64,000 bases of DNA from Thozetella sp. PMI_491 (GCA_021432635.1 MU270030.1:124001-188000); one strand, 5' to 3'. Positions 34,971 to 47,995 are shown, counted from the stretch's first letter. The notes: generated by a model from the letters alone, not told the origin. Program-made: numbers and translations.

Positions 34971-36846
34971 ATGGCGACGACCCTAAGGAATCGCGTGAAC
35001 GCTGCCAAGGACCGCGCCAGGCAGAAACTTGAATCTCACTCGAGCCTTGACGGCTGGAAACTCCCTCGACAGACTTGCACGTTTGCAGACGAGGGCGACT
35101 GGTCCAATATCGACTCTGATGTCACACCTTTGGAACGACGTACCTGGACAGCCTGGTCTGTGGCGGGCTTCTGGTTCAGTGACGCCTTGAACGCGCAGGG
35201 ATGGGAAGCGCCTTCATCCATCATCCAAGGCGGCCTGACATATCGCGAGGCTATCTACGTCAGTGAGTAGTACCCGAGAGCCTGGGAAGTTACTTTCAAC
35301 GATTGCTAACATGGCAAATTTAGCCATATTTGGTTCAATTGTCGATACTATCCCGTTAATACTGAACGGGTACATCGGAGCCGAGTATCACATCCCCTTC
35401 CCCATTGTGGCCAGGGCTTCATTCGGCTATTACCTCTCTCGTTTCGCTGTCGTTACCAGGATGATAACAGCTCTATTTTGGCATGGTAAGTCAGTCAGGT
35501 ACTCCAGTAACTTCCACAACTCCCCTGACGAGTACGCAATGCAGCGATTCAAACTTGGACGGGGAGTCTGGCGATGTTCCAATGCATCCGCGCCATATGG
35601 CCGTCGTTCCTGGACATTCCCAATACGCTACCACATGATGGTGGCATAACAACGAACCAGATGATCGCCCACTTTGTGTTCTGGACGGTACAGCTGCCAA
35701 TCCTCCTGATCCCACCCCACAAACTCAGGTGGTTCTTTGTGTTCAAGGTCTTCATAGTCCTGACGGTCTCCGTCGCTGTGGTGATCGCTATGACCAAGCA
35801 GGCAGGGGGGACCGGCAACATTTGGGATCAGGAGTATACGGTCTCCGGGTCTGCTAGGTCATGGCTGATCCTTAGCAACTTCTCCAGCGTGTGTGGAGGA
35901 TGGTCAGTCGCAATTGATCCGTTGCGGCAGTACATGCCCAAGCTAATACCGAATTAGGGCTACGATGGCAACTAATATCCCCGATTTTACACGCTACATG
36001 AAGCGGCCCAGGGGTGTTTCCCTCCAAGGTCTTCTCCTGCCTCTCATCAGTCTTTTGATTGGTATGTTTGGTATCATTGCCTGTAGTTGCTCCAAGGTTC
36101 TATACGGCGAGTACATATGGAGCCCAATCGAGATAGCCGCGAGGTGGGATGGCCCGTGGGGGCGTTGTGGTGCTTTCTTTGTCGGGTTTTCATGGGTCGT
36201 TGGGCAGATTGGCACAAATCTCTCAGCGAACGTCATTTCGGCATCGAACGACTTGGTCAATCTGTTTCCTCGCTACATCAACATCCGACGAGGCGTCATC
36301 ATTATCACTTTCATCGCCGGTTGGATTATGGTGCCGTGGAAAATCGTATACTCGGCAAACTCTCTTCTCACATTCATGTCTGGGTTATCTATCTTCCTAG
36401 CCCCCATTGCCGCGATGCTGGCAACGGATTACTGGATTGTGAAACGCAAGAAGCTGGACGTGCCAGGTTTGTATCGGCGCCATGGAAGGTACAGGTACTG
36501 GAACGGTATAAACTACCGAGCCGCCGTCGCATTTCTAGTGTCAGTCACGCCAAACGTCCCTGGTCTTGCAAAGGCTGTCAGCCCCAATGTAAGTATCGGA
36601 TCTGGGATCGAGCACATATTCGAAATGAGCTACCTGTGGGGATTCAGTAGTGCTGCATTGGTATATTGTGTGCTTAACTACTTCTTCCCCGCACCGGAAA
36701 CGTTACTGGACGATCCAATTACGGAAGAGGTGAAGATAGTCGATGGTGTTGAGATTGTTAATGATGGCGTTCACAGCCTTACAAAAGCACGAGGTCGGGT
36801 GGGAGAGAATGGAACGGACAGCTCGATTGACAAACCCCCGGTTTAA
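34971..36846 (+). CDS. NCS1-family nucleobase/allantoin-type permease
   Basis: Exons 34971-35262, 35324-35485, 35545-35902 and 35958-36846 give 566 residues. The gene shows the NCS1 order: DVTPLERRTWTAWSVAGFWFSDALN at TM1, LNGYIGAEYHIPFPIVARASFGYYLSRF, the TWTGSLAMFQCIRAIWPSF block, GGWATMATNIPDFTRYMKRP in the middle, AATDYWIVKRKKLDVPGLYR-type loop and a cytoplasmic acidic C-tail. About 12 membrane spans are visible. These plasma-membrane symporters import uracil, allantoin, uridine, cytosine or thiamine-like compounds; the exact substrate is not decided by what I see. The start ATG at 34971 is preferred over upstream in-frame candidates because family similarity begins shortly after it. GATA motifs lie upstream. 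All splice joins keep the frame. Confidence 0.92.
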
Positions 36847-37492
36847 ACATTTTTATCTGGTTCAGAAAAGGGCGGAGTTAGAATCTTGAAGCCAGATGAT
36901 AGCGATTCGACTTAGTCAACAAGCTCTAAGGGCAGCCTCATCAATACGGTTGACAAATATTAAATGCACATTTTCCCCTAACACGTCCTCGCCTCGCCCG
37001 GTTATTTTGTCTCTTTGGTTTCTTGAGATATATAGTATGACCGCACACGGGGATATCTCTAGCCTTTCCTTCGGGTGCTCTAATTAATGGTTTTGTATAA
37101 ATGATAATACCGACCTAATAGCTGACATTGCAATAATCAAAACCTTATATTTTTGCATACAGCTAGGATGATGAGACTTAGAAACTATTGGATGCTATGG
37201 TGCTTAGAATATGACTTTATCTGGCTAAGAGTCGCCATCTATGGTCATGTAGGGGTCCAATCAAGCTGGATAATATGCTAGCATGTTTAGCCTTAATGTT
37301 GAAACTGCCGGTTAATCTGATCATATCTAATAATGATGACTGGGTACCTAACTGCACCACCGGACTTTGTTCATCTAACATTGATTATAGCTGAAGTATT
37401 TGGCAGTTTTTAATCGCTCCTTCCATTCCCCCAGCCTATCTTTCCTTTTCGGTGGAACGATCCCTAGACGATCGAATTCGCTGCAAAACCGT
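36847..37492. other. Intergenic, AT-rich, no gene recognised
   Basis: 3' flank of the permease and promoter side of the next gene. Confidence 0.45.
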
Positions 37493-38179
37493 ATGGACAA
37501 TTTCTTGATAATGCCAACTCCACGTCCGCCACCAACTCCGCCTCCAGCTCCGGGTCCAGGACCACTCCCGTCTATAGCAATCCGACATCGATTCAAAGTG
37601 ACGAATCCGAACTACCGAGACTGTTTTGGAGAAGAGTGTTTTAGCACCCGGACCGGGTTTGGTAAAATCACTGGGTGGAGGATTACTGGCGACCTGTCCC
37701 GTACCGCTGCGAAACTCCAAAGCACCCTGGTTAAGCTCATCATAGAGAAACGGCCAGACTGGCAGGACCATCGGCCTAAAAATAACCAAAGCATCCTCTC
37801 TGAACCAACCTACACCCTCGAAGGCTTTCTCATTAGCGTCAACAAGTTACATGCATCGCCTTACATTACCATTATCGGTAGCAGCAAGTGGTTTGGGGAC
37901 TGTTTAAGGAACATTATTGTAGAGAGCAACATTCTTCTCGGTCAACCAGATTGGGGCTGTTTAAGATTACCGGTTCATGTTAACCTGAATTCGCTGGACA
38001 ACAAACCATCATATCACGAGACGCCAGTTGTTATTTACGCCTCTAACGATCTAGTTCCCGATCACCAGGGATCTGGGACTTCAGACACATTCGATATCGA
38101 TGAGTCTGAGTTAAACCTATACGATGGCCCGAACGGTGCGACAATTTACCCAAGGCCCCCGACGCCACCATGCTATTAA
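37493..38179 (+). CDS. Hypothetical protein with proline-rich N-terminus
   Basis: A single open frame from an ATG at 37493 (the frame is open from 37400, but without an earlier ATG) encoding 228 residues. It starts with a proline tract (PTPRPPPTPPPAPGPGPLP, about residues 8-26), followed by a mixed alpha/beta-looking region with FKVTNPNYRDCFGEECFSTRTGFGKITGW and YITIIGSSKWFGDCLRNIIVESNILLG. The tail is acidic and proline-rich. No signal peptide or membrane span is visible and I do not recognise the family. It could be the C-terminal part of a larger gene whose 5' exons have been lost, since proline-rich starts are rare. Confidence is in the frame, not the function. Confidence 0.55.
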   Translation: MDNFLIMPTPRPPPTPPPAPGPGPLPSIAIRHRFKVTNPNYRDCFGEECFSTRTGFGKITGWRITGDLSRTAAKLQSTLVKLIIEKRPDWQDHRPKNNQSILSEPTYTLEGFLISVNKLHASPYITIIGSSKWFGDCLRNIIVESNILLGQPDWGCLRLPVHVNLNSLDNKPSYHETPVVIYASNDLVPDHQGSGTSDTFDIDESELNLYDGPNGATIYPRPPTPPCY

Positions 38180-40154
38180 GACGATGAAACGGCACTCGAA
38201 CGGCCCGCGCCGCAAGCCCAGTTGTGCTTAGATCACAGTAAGATCCTGCTCAGACTTGTCACATTCTGGCAATCAGGGCTTGAATTCTGATAAACGACTG
38301 CGTCTCGACCAGGTATTAATTACCACCATACAATTTTTAACAGCCTAGTAGCTAGCGACCACGCTCCTGAAACTCCAGAGGTCGAACAAGAGGCTCCAAT
38401 AGTGACCACCGCCATTTCAACTCTTTTAGGTGCTATTAAGTTAGCATAGTTGGACCATTGGCCTAAGGCTTTCGATCAACGCCTTATCATATATAGCTTT
38501 CGTGCCACTCTCAAATCTCTTAAAAGAGGCATCTTTACCTCGTAATCGTTTCACTTTAACGGGATTTACCCTACAGGAGAGCTGCATAATCGTGGGAACG
38601 ATCATACAAACCAGCAGTATAAATGGGCCCTCAGTTTAGCGATTCAAGGAGCCCCATAAGCCAAGTCGCATTTGCCGCCTGCGTAGAGAAAACCTTCCGG
38701 TTCCAAGTGCGTCTATCAGCTGGCCATGTCAACTTGGGAATTTAGACGATCACAATTCGTAAGGGTTGTACTATGCCTTCTCATGTCGAGCACCGAGTTC
38801 CGTGGCGTCTCTAGCTTCATCACTATCATTGCGAGAGGGCGGTGCCCACGAGCGACTAATCCCGAGGATACAGAACGGCCCAGGATTGGCCGCAGATATG
38901 TAATGCACAGACAGCCTTAACTATCGTCTCGAAATTTAGTTGAGAGAGAAATGTATTATCGATTGTATGTGATAACTTATAACGGCGTATTTTGACGAAA
39001 GGCAGCCGGTTGCCAAGGGCAATGGTCCACGCAAGCACTTCGAGCGGAACTGACGAAGCAAGTGGCTGGAAACCGAGAGCCGGGGATCTTTGAGAGGACT
39101 TGGAACAGGTGCCATGACAGTATCCAGCGAATACCCACCGAATTTGCATCAGGGCAAAAACGGTGGGGGTTGCGAGTCGCTGAGAAAATCATGTCTAACA
39201 TCTCTAATATTTGAGAGCCTACCTTTACTTACAGTAAGAAGAAAAAGAAAGGGAAGCGGACGTTGCTTCTGTTTCCTATGTTTACCTTGCGCAGTGAGGC
39301 CCCCATGGCATGCCTATTGGAGGTGCTGTTGGTCGTGTGGCACGCCCGCCACCGACAAAAAGTGGCAGCACCCTACATATTGTGGATCCAAAATCCAAAC
39401 TACGTAAGGTAAGTCGTCTACAAAAACCTTGACTTTAGCGGGAAACAAATGCCGGTGTAGCCGAATGTGCTACCTGGAATCGCCCGCTAAATTTAGCAAC
39501 ACTCGGTCTGGACGCAAAAATCAGGTATATAACATAGGGTAATCAAGTAAACAGGCACCCACAAACTACCTTTCACGAGTCAATTATTACGACAGAGGTG
39601 CGACTGTAAGCAAGAGACACGCGGCGGTACCCTCTCTGAGGCTGGCTAGATTTGATGTGCTAGCCACACAATTTTGGCCAATGTTGCACCAAGTAGTGTG
39701 CAATATGAAAGGCATTGCTTTTGACCAGACCTTCGTATTCATCATGTTTATCATACGCGTACAACAGGAGAGGGAACTACGCGTCTCCCTGCTCGTCGCT
39801 GACTCGTTAGGTACCGTTATCATCCCTGCTGACAGCCCCTGACTGAGGCTGAGCTGTGGGGCCGGAAAATTCGAAAAGCCTGGAAACGCCTGCTGCTCAT
39901 CTCAATGCCTACGGAGTCTGCCGTTAGGGACCAGTCAGCGGCATTTGCCTACTAATTGCCGGTGGAGCAGCCAACTTGGGTGGCAAAAGGGTACCCACCG
40001 ACCCTCCCTAGTGCTCGAGACCCGGCAACCAGCACAGACATGCCATTTCTAGGCCTCTGCCTATGCTTGTAAAGCAAGGACGATTTTTCAAGCACTTTCT
40101 CTTCATTCTGGACTTCATCCTGCTATTCTACCCTTTATCAGAAATCAGACCAAA
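38180..40154. other. Intergenic, no gene recognised
   Basis: Two kilobases with only short open frames on both strands. Possibly decayed sequence. The last 100 bp are the GH17 promoter and leader. Confidence 0.45.
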
Positions 40155-41423
40155 ATGGGCAGCGCCGGTAGTTCTATCTCCGCGGCCAACTCCGGCATCC
40201 ACGGCTTCAACTATGGCGCCTTCTTTCTCAATCAGCAGGCGAAAGTCCAGGCGGACTTCGAATATGAGTTCAACCGGGCCCAGACTCTGCCCAACACCAG
40301 CGGATGGAACAGCGCCCGTCTCTACACAATGAGTATAGCTCCCCTCTTTTTCTCCTTTTTCTACCTTCTGCTTCACAGACCTGGCCATTTCCCAATTCGC
40401 ATCCCCCCCTCCGCCCTTTCCTCTCGCTCTCTTCTACCTTTCCATGAGTCCATAGCACCAATTGGCGTGTGGGACACAGCCTCTCCACTTCCAGGATAGA
40501 CTCTGGTCTATGAAGGACAGTTATCAGCATTTCTCAGTTTACTTCTTTATTCTTTCGAGAAGAGAAAAGAATCGGAGACGCTATAGAAAAGAAAAAATAA
40601 CTAATGCGAGTTTCTTAGTTCAATGGGGGACCTCCAGCGACGTGATTGAGGCTATCCCGGCTGCGATAAACACGCAGACAACACTAATGCTTGGTCTTTG
40701 GATTTCGGGTGGCAACCAGGCAATTACAAATGAACTCGAAGCACTTCAGAGTGCCATTTCCCAATATGGCACTAGCTTTACCGACCTGGTTGTCGGCCTT
40801 TCAGTCGGCTCTGAGGATCTGTACCGAGATGCGAGTGGCGAGACAGGTACTAGCGCAACCTACCTCATCGACTGTATCTCCAAGACACGTAGCGCGCTCG
40901 AAGGCACTGCCCTCGAGGGGATGCCTATCGGACACGTTGATACGTACGACTCCTTTTTTAACAGCTCTAACAGCGCTGTAATCGATGCTATCGATTGGCT
41001 CGGGTTCGACGGATATCCCTACTGGGAACAAGCCAACGCCAACAGTATCGAAGATGCTCCTACGCGCTTCTATGAAGGGCTTAATAAGACGATCTCGCTT
41101 GCGGCAGGCAAGCCTGTGTACGTGACTGAGACCGGTTGGCCAGTTTCCGGCGATACTATAAACCTGGCCGTTGCCTCCGCGGAGAATGCCCGCACATACT
41201 GGGTCGATATCGCTTGTACCCTTCTCTCTAGCGGTGTCAACCTCTGGTGGTACGACTTGCAGGAGTCTCAATGGGGCCAGGCCGATCCTGACTTCGGTAT
41301 TTACCCCGCTGGCGACCTCCAACAGGTTTCGCCTTATTATGATCTCTCTTGTGTACGTACATGCTTGCTTGCTCGATCCAGCCACTGGAACCACCGGCTA
41401 CCGACTAACGTTCGACGTAGTAA
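40155..41423 (+). CDS. GH17 glucan endo-1,3-beta-glucosidase
   Basis: Exons 40155-40332 and 40619-41352 give 304 residues. A third mini-exon supplies only the stop: intron 41353-41420 (GTACGT..CTAAC..GTAG) is followed at once by TAA. The protein has GFNYGAFF, RLYTMIQWGTSSDVIEAIP, the acid/base region VGLSVGSEDLYR, GFDGYPYW and the nucleophile region VYVTETGWPVSG, so the GH17 barrel is complete through YYDLSC. It hydrolyses or remodels beta-1,3-glucan of the cell wall. No signal peptide is visible at the chosen ATG; a hydrophobic leader-like frame at 40063-40150 is out of frame with it. The first intron (286 bp) is long for this genome. No GPI-anchor domain is present. Confidence 0.88.
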
Positions 41424-42128
41424 TCTATGCACATGCGTGGACCGGGTGCTGAAAAACTGGCGAAAAGCACATCACACCAGAGGAGATGCGATACTTGCTA
41501 ATGTAGCTTTATAAAAATGACATAAAAACAAGGGAGGAAAGAACCAAAGGACTTCAGACAAGGGCGTTAGAGGTACAAACCTTAATATAATGTTTTGGTA
41601 CTATGCAATGCTCAATGTCGTTGTTGGTAGCAAAGTGGGTAACTGGGGTATGCCTGTGGCAAAATAGAACGCACTAAATGCGGAGTGATAGGCGTGGCTC
41701 GGTGGTTGACGAAGGACTGGGTTGTATTTTGCATCATACTTCAAACTCCTTTATAGTCTATTGTTGCCGTAAAAATAACAAAGACAGCAACGGCAGCAAG
41801 CCACGGTGTTACAAGCACATTGCATAGTGGCTGCCTGGATATAGCTACGCTGTTTGGAGAACCGGCATGGTTTACTAGCAGATATACGAGTTCAAACCTC
41901 TGCCAGATCTCGGACCTAAATGCTTTTTTACGTAGAGGACTTGCTCCGTGTGGAGGGAGAGGGTTGAGGGGTTTCACTGCTTACTGTCTTTAGATACAGC
42001 ACGTTTCTCTTTCTCTAGTTTTAGTCTCAGCTAACCCCGCCGTCGGTATTAACCCTTCGTTATATACAGGTTTATCTTGTCACTATACTTGCTCTGATAT
42101 GCTTTAGTCCACAATACGGCCCTTCAAG
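41424..42128. other. Intergenic, no gene recognised
   Basis: Convergent 3' flanks of the GH17 gene and the ankyrin pseudogene. Confidence 0.5.
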
Positions 42129-42950
42129 CTACGACCGGGTCTTCTGCTCAAATTTTTGAAGCAAAGCATTAAAAGTCTTGATGGCGCATTCACGATCTGG
42201 CCTCTGTTCCAGATAGTCATGAGCCGTCATACCGTGCAGATCAATGGCGGAAGGGTTAATATGCAATAGTTCCGCACAAACTAGCAAGGCCTCTATCGTC
42301 GCTACATCCGAGTTTAGCAGCGCAACGTGCAGAAGGGTCCTAGCATCCAGAAGCACATGTCGGCATCCATCCGGGAGCGCGCTGAGGAGAAATGGTATAG
42401 CTTCGGCTGAGCTGATGAACACAGCGGCGCTGACCAGATTGTGGCCCAAATCGTTCACTCTATGCCCGACTTCAGTGAACATTTTAATCGTCTAGAGCCG
42501 GAGTTCTCGGCCCAGTCCCCGGATAGCCGAGGCACCTAGTCCCTCTCTGACGCGTTGCGCGTTTTGCTATCCGCTCTGCCAGAGACAAAGGCCTAGATTG
42601 CCGCCGTATTTCCGCCGATGCAGGGCGTAACGAAGGGGCGTGGCTCCCAGTTTATCTGCGGACTCCAACCCTGCGCCATGTTCGGTCAGAAGCTCGGTCA
42701 TGTCGATGCTACCTTGGCTGGCACCTATGTGCAGGGGTTTCATGAGGTGAGTATCGCCTAGGTTTGGGTCGGCACCATGGTGAAGCAACGCCTGGTCCAC
42801 TTCTGGCCGGCGGGTGGCTACAGCCCAGTACAGTGGTGTCCGCTGGAAAGAATCACCCATATTGATGGAATCTACCCTTATGAAATCTACAGAGTTTCTC
42901 GCCAGCTGCGAAAGATTTCGGCACGACAAGCCCATAACAGCTCTGTGCAA
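42129..42950 (-). pseudogene. Ankyrin-repeat protein, broken by two in-frame TAG codons
   Basis: One reading frame runs through the whole stretch. The 5' part has two clear ankyrin repeats (RTPLYWAVATRRPEVDQALLHHGADPN; KPLHIGASQGSIDMTELLTEHGA). The 3' part (from 42482) has further helix pairs (RTLLHVALLNSDVATIEALL and a GMTAHDYLEQ repeat start). Between them the frame holds a TAG near 42565 and another near 42495, with no intron that removes both. A CTAAC..CACAG acceptor-like motif just upstream of 42940 suggests that earlier exons once existed. Both stops can be explained by CAG to TAG changes. It is likely the C-terminal remnant of a larger ankyrin or NLR-type gene. Confidence 0.72.
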
Positions 42951-43319
42951 GTTCGTTAGTCAACACGATCATCGAGTTACATCTACCCGTATCTGAATCA
43001 CAATACAACCACTTAATCGAACATTAATTGGTATATTCCATTATGCTAGGGCCAAACTATAGATGTATCTCACTGAACAACGCATTTGGACAAAATCAAA
43101 AAGTACCGTCGGTCAAAGAAATCGGAATTGGCGCCATGGGGACCGATAGAAAGCGTTTTAGAAATTCGTGCGCCTTTCGCAGCTAGTACTATTTCCTAAG
43201 CACGTTTAACTTCGCTCGAAACTCTCGTAGCCAATTTTTTTTTTTATTATTATCTCCCTGATAGACACTAAGTGAAAGGCGCGATTTCTCTTCCATGTTG
43301 GTTTCTTTTTGTGGGCAGT
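42951..43319. other. Short intergenic gap
   Basis: Contains a T10 plus ATT run near 43235 and no supported gene. Confidence 0.45.
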
Positions 43320-45046
43320 TCAGGTGGCGATCCGTGTCACCTCAAGCATCAATCTCCGGCCTCGGGGAGCAATGTTGAATCGGTCCTCCTTCTCCATCTC
43401 CCAGTCCTGCATTTCCTGTCCTAGCTTCAGCTTTAGACCCGCACGCATAACAGCACTAACGGCCCAGTAAATCTCCTCCCAGGCAAGATTCTGCCCAATG
43501 CAATTCCTCTTGCCCAAGCTGAACGGCGTCAACGACAACTCCATAGCATCATTTGCCCGAAGCCACCTATCCGGTTCAAACCTGTCCGGTTCTGGAAACA
43601 CAGTAGGGTCGCGGTGGTGGATCCAGTTCTGCATGCCAACTACGGTGCTAGCTGGTAGCGTGTACTTGTCAATATGCATGGGCTCCGTGAGCACACGTGG
43701 AATCGTTGAGATGATGGTCGGGTGCAGGCGAAACGTCTCCTTGATGACGGCGTTTGTATATTGGTTGTTCCGCACGGCGATAGTGTCGTCGGCGGGCAGA
43801 GAGCCGATCTCAGTGCGTAGACGTGACTGGATGCCAACGTTTTCCGGCCGGGAGAGCTCGTATAGGAGGTACGTCAGAGTCGAAGAGGTGGTGCCTGTCC
43901 CAGCGAACATATAATTCATCGCCTCCTCGACGAGCTCTTCGTGACTTAACTTTCGTCCCAAGTTACTGTCCTTATCCTTGGCTAGTGGCGTCAACAAATA
44001 CTTGTCGTCTCCAGTAGAGTGTTTCAGGAAGTGGTCAACCATCTCATACGACTTTTGCACCCAATAATCGTTCTTCCTGTAGGCCACGCCAATGGCGCCT
44101 GGGAGCTTCGGGCCTAGGCCGAGTGGCCTGAGGAAAGGCATGACGCTGTTGAAAATCAGAGTCGGAGCGCTACCATCCATGGCATCGAGGAGTTTCAAAG
44201 CGCTATCGTTCGGGGTCTCTTCGTTGAAGTCCTTCGCAAAAGCTGCTTTGCAGATGACCTCGAAGCTGTAAAGCCCGCAAAGCTGGTACGCGTTGACAGT
44301 GCCTGCGGGAGAGGCAGATGCGCCAGTGATCAGGCGCTCGACCATAGCCTCGGCCTTCTCCTTGATCAGTGGGCGCAGCTTGGCGACTGACTGCATCGCG
44401 TATGGCGGGCTGCTCAGCTTCCTCCGTGCTGCGTGCTGAGCCGGATCACTTTGGATGAACAGTTAGTCATGCATAGCGAGCAACAAGGAACCTTTGGATG
44501 GCAGAGGAAAGTTCGCACATCATCTCAAAAATGTTGTGCTTCCCAACAAATGTTGCGGCAGTGTAGAAGCCGTGTCCCTTGACCGCCCCCTTGGCATTCG
44601 TGTAAATGGATCGGAGGTGCTTCCAGTTCCCGATGGAGACCTCCTTCGGCCCAACGCGGACAACAGGTCCGTACTTGGCATGGAATTCCTCAAGTTTCTA
44701 GCATGACATACCACATCATTAGCTCGTGCCGGCTCTCTTCCAGCTCAAATATCCATGTTTTGTTCATACGTAGACGCGTCGGCCTTTTACAGCGGCCGAG
44801 GAGATTACTGCTCCAGTGAATTTGGCCAAGAATGGACCAGGTACATGCCTCAATGGATCAAAAATTAGGAGGCGAAGACCCTAGAGGAGATGACGTAGGT
44901 TAGATTTGAGGAGACTCGAAGGCTAGAGGCAATTCGGGGTCATGCACGGTAGTAAGCAGATAGACGGCTCCTAGCCCTACTAGAGCGAGCAGGAGAAGCC
45001 GGGTTGACGAGTAGCCCTCGAGATCATAGAGCGCGTGGGAGAACAT
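43320..45046 (-). CDS. Cytochrome P450 monooxygenase
   Basis: Four exons, 45046-44948, 44880-44770, 44697-44492 and 44448-43320, give 514 residues, the usual length of a fungal microsomal P450. The N-terminus has one membrane anchor (TRLLLLALVGLGAVYLLTT), then a proline hinge (DPLRHVPGPFLAKFTG) and the conserved KYGPVVRVGPKEVSIG. The I-helix oxygen-binding motif is MFAGTGTTSS, the K-helix ExxR is KETFRLHP, the PERF-like block is FPEPDRFEPDRW and the haem motif is FSLGKRNCIGQ with the Cys ligand. It acts at the ER with NADPH-P450 reductase. The substrate is unknown. The start at 45046 is chosen because the anchor begins shortly after it; upstream sequence in the same frame is Gly/Arg-rich and unlikely to be translated. 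It has no obvious cluster partners. Confidence 0.92.
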
Positions 45047-47995
45047 CGTAGGGTCGATGCCTGTGTAATGGCTGCTTCGGATTTTTGCTGGGCCTTCAAC
45101 TCCTCGGGGACGACAGTAGCCGATTAAATCTGCCTGGCGCCTCGCACCTCCGTCGGCCCCACCTCCACTCCCGGGACCACAACCCGAAGCCAGAGACACA
45201 CACGTGGAAAGGTAGGGCTAGCCAAGCGGGAGACAATCAAAGTGCGGATCTAATCAATTAGGTTTCCTTGAGAGAAGAGAACCTGACATGTGCATCAGTT
45301 CAGTTCCACTCGCCCTTCACTTGGGTAAGTGTCTCCAGGTATTACGCTGGACCACGTTAATTGACAGCGAGGAGAATCGGGATGGGGTCCTCCATCCACT
45401 AGGAATGTTTGCGGAGGCTAGTGCTTTGCGGAGTAGGCCAGCGGTTTGCGGGGAAGCACTGTGACTGGTCCTCAATTTCCCGCTTCTTTCGAGCATATCG
45501 GGGCTTTTTGCGCTTAGTTAGCGCCCGTTTGAGAGTTTCGGACTCGATTTCGTCACTGGATCAAGTAAATCTCTTGTTATTGCCATAATAGTTCGACAGT
45601 CGCCAATAGCACGTTGCAGGGCCTCTTGTTGCCCTGGTTCGGGCTGTAAGCCTGCCGACCGGGAGGTTACGCCAGGAATTACGTCTAGCCGTTATGCCTC
45701 TCTTTGATTGTTTTCTATTGCAACTAGAGCATGCGAATGGCGTCTACATTCTGATAGGAGCGAAATGGTTCGATCACAGGTCTGGCACAATTGCGATGAT
45801 GACCTCGACGATCGTGAGGGGATCCATTTCGGCCAAGCGACAACATGGCCCGGTAGCTACCGGAAAAGGAGGAAGCTATTTGGACGCAGAGTAGGTACCG
45901 GTTTCGCGAGTAAAAAAGACGGTTAAGGCGGTATCCCTTGGCCGGAATCTCATGCGCTCCTACAATGGTTGCGAGGCGTCCTGTCGTACAATAATACGAG
46001 GCGGAGCAAGCCACTTCGGCCGCCACTATTGCGAATGCGCGGAATGCAAAGCCTTATCTGAGTTTTCGGCGTATAATATTTACGCTATGTAATTTGATGT
46101 GCACCTACGGCACGTCGTTCGCATACAAGCCTGTTAGCTGTGCTGTGCCTGTATTGGGTGCTCTTAACGTGGATCTAATCCCAGAGTCGGCGAACACAGG
46201 TGCTAGTTAACAATAAGAAGACTACACAGTGAAATATCGAAGAGCTGGATACACTGCGTGATGCTCTTGTCCAGTGTCAGCCCATTTCGAGTTCCTTGAC
46301 CGAACCAGGCACAAGGCTGCGGTGGGGGTTTAAATAGCTTGGCTCATTGCCAAGCTCAAAGTCACGCTAAGTTGGATTTGCTCACATGTCCTAAAATGAG
46401 CCCATAGGTACTTCAGGCAACTCGAGGGGGACAGCGTGCGTCTCCCGAGTTCTAGTGCTACTTGTTTGCAAAGCGTACCAACCCGACGAGTAATATATTC
46501 TAAAGGAGGTAATCGAAATACAAATTACGATTCGATGCGCAGCTCTACACCGTCCGTAAAACCAGTACGAGGCACAGCCAAATGCGGAAAGTGGTTCCCG
46601 CCGTAGAAAGAAGTTGGGTTGGCGGGTACTGGCAGATAGAGTAGGTACTACTATAGTCTCACATTGGGGCCTCGCTATAATGAAGCACCACGGCTATCGA
46701 GCTCTTTATTTTATTCTGTGTTGTTTTCATATGTGAAAATTCCCTCAAATTTTCCTAATTACAGTGAATATGAAGGAAGACAGTCATGTAAGGCTTGGCT
46801 GCCGGGAAGGTGGAGAAGTCGCAGGAGTAAACAAAGGTGGGAAAGCCGCCACGGAATGAGCACGTGGGTGTCGAAAGCACTATAAATGGAGGAAGAGAGG
46901 GGGTAAGAACGGAAAGTGCTTATTATTGACTATGTTAATTTTCAAGTTAGCCTACTCCTAGTCGGCTTGTTCTACGCCGCGAAATATACGATAAATTTCT
47001 CTCCCTGCGTCGCGATTCCGACGGAATACACGGGTTTCCCTGGAGTGAAAAACTCGCTCCCTACCCCGATTGACATGGATGTCTTAGCAAAAGACTAGGA
47101 GTCTACCATGAAATTTGCCCGAATATGGCCGCGCCAAATAATGCCTTCGTGGGAACACAGCACAAGATCAAGACGATTTTAAAATTGATAGACTTGCCAA
47201 GTTCGTCCTTCCCTCTGGAGTGTAGGAACCTTCACCGACTGGAATAGGATGCCGCCAGCATTGCAAGGCGAGTGCATTTCATTTTATTTTGATGCCCCTT
47301 CGCTTGCAAGTGTGCGACTATCCCTGGGCGCCAAGCATTCTAATAGGAGGATAGTCGGAGCTCAAAAGCCCCTTTGACTAGCCAAGGCGGCCCGGCCAAT
47401 GCCACTGTCAGCTGGTTAGTATACCGCATCTCTCTCTTAACGTAGCATGTTAGGCATTGAATCCTGTTGCGACTCGACTACAACCGCCTTGGGCATCTGC
47501 TCGTTGGCCAAGCCAGCCGACGAATGGGGAGATGTAATGCTGAGACAATTCTAGCCAAGCTTGGGATCTGCCAACCCCTTTTGTATCCACTCAGGCGGCA
47601 CCCGTTGCAGGTTCGGTTACCACTCAAGCACTTAAGCTAAAGGGCCGCCTTGCCATGACATTTGGAATCGAATTTAATTCGTCCGTGGACATTTAGGGCC
47701 TCATCCTATGTAAAATATTGGATCCCATGCAATTAAGTCTGAAGATGGCTCACCACGATGTGAAGCGACTACAACCGCCGCATAGCCAACAAACCCCAGG
47801 GCAGCTGGAGTGGAAAGTATAAGAAGATGTAGGCTGCCTTCCAGCAGTGTAGATACCATGATCATCAAGCCAGCCAGCAGACACCACAGTATCCATCTTT
47901 TAGTCACCAGACTTGTGTACGCCTCCCATCTTTCGTCAAACGTTCTTTGGACACCAGCTAACTTAGAGCCGTGCAAAGACACATCCGCCACCAAT
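45047..47995. other. Long intergenic stretch, no gene recognised
   Basis: Nearly 3 kb without a supported gene. A minus-strand hydrophobic frame at 47701-48087 overlaps the next gene and is discussed under findings. Confidence 0.45.

Noticed and set aside
36087-36650. 187-codon plus-strand frame
   Set aside because: Overlaps the permease in another frame; the permease frame carries all family motifs.
40063-40154. Hydrophobic leader-like frame before the GH17 gene
   Set aside because: Could be mistaken for its signal peptide, but it is out of frame and no intron joins it cleanly.
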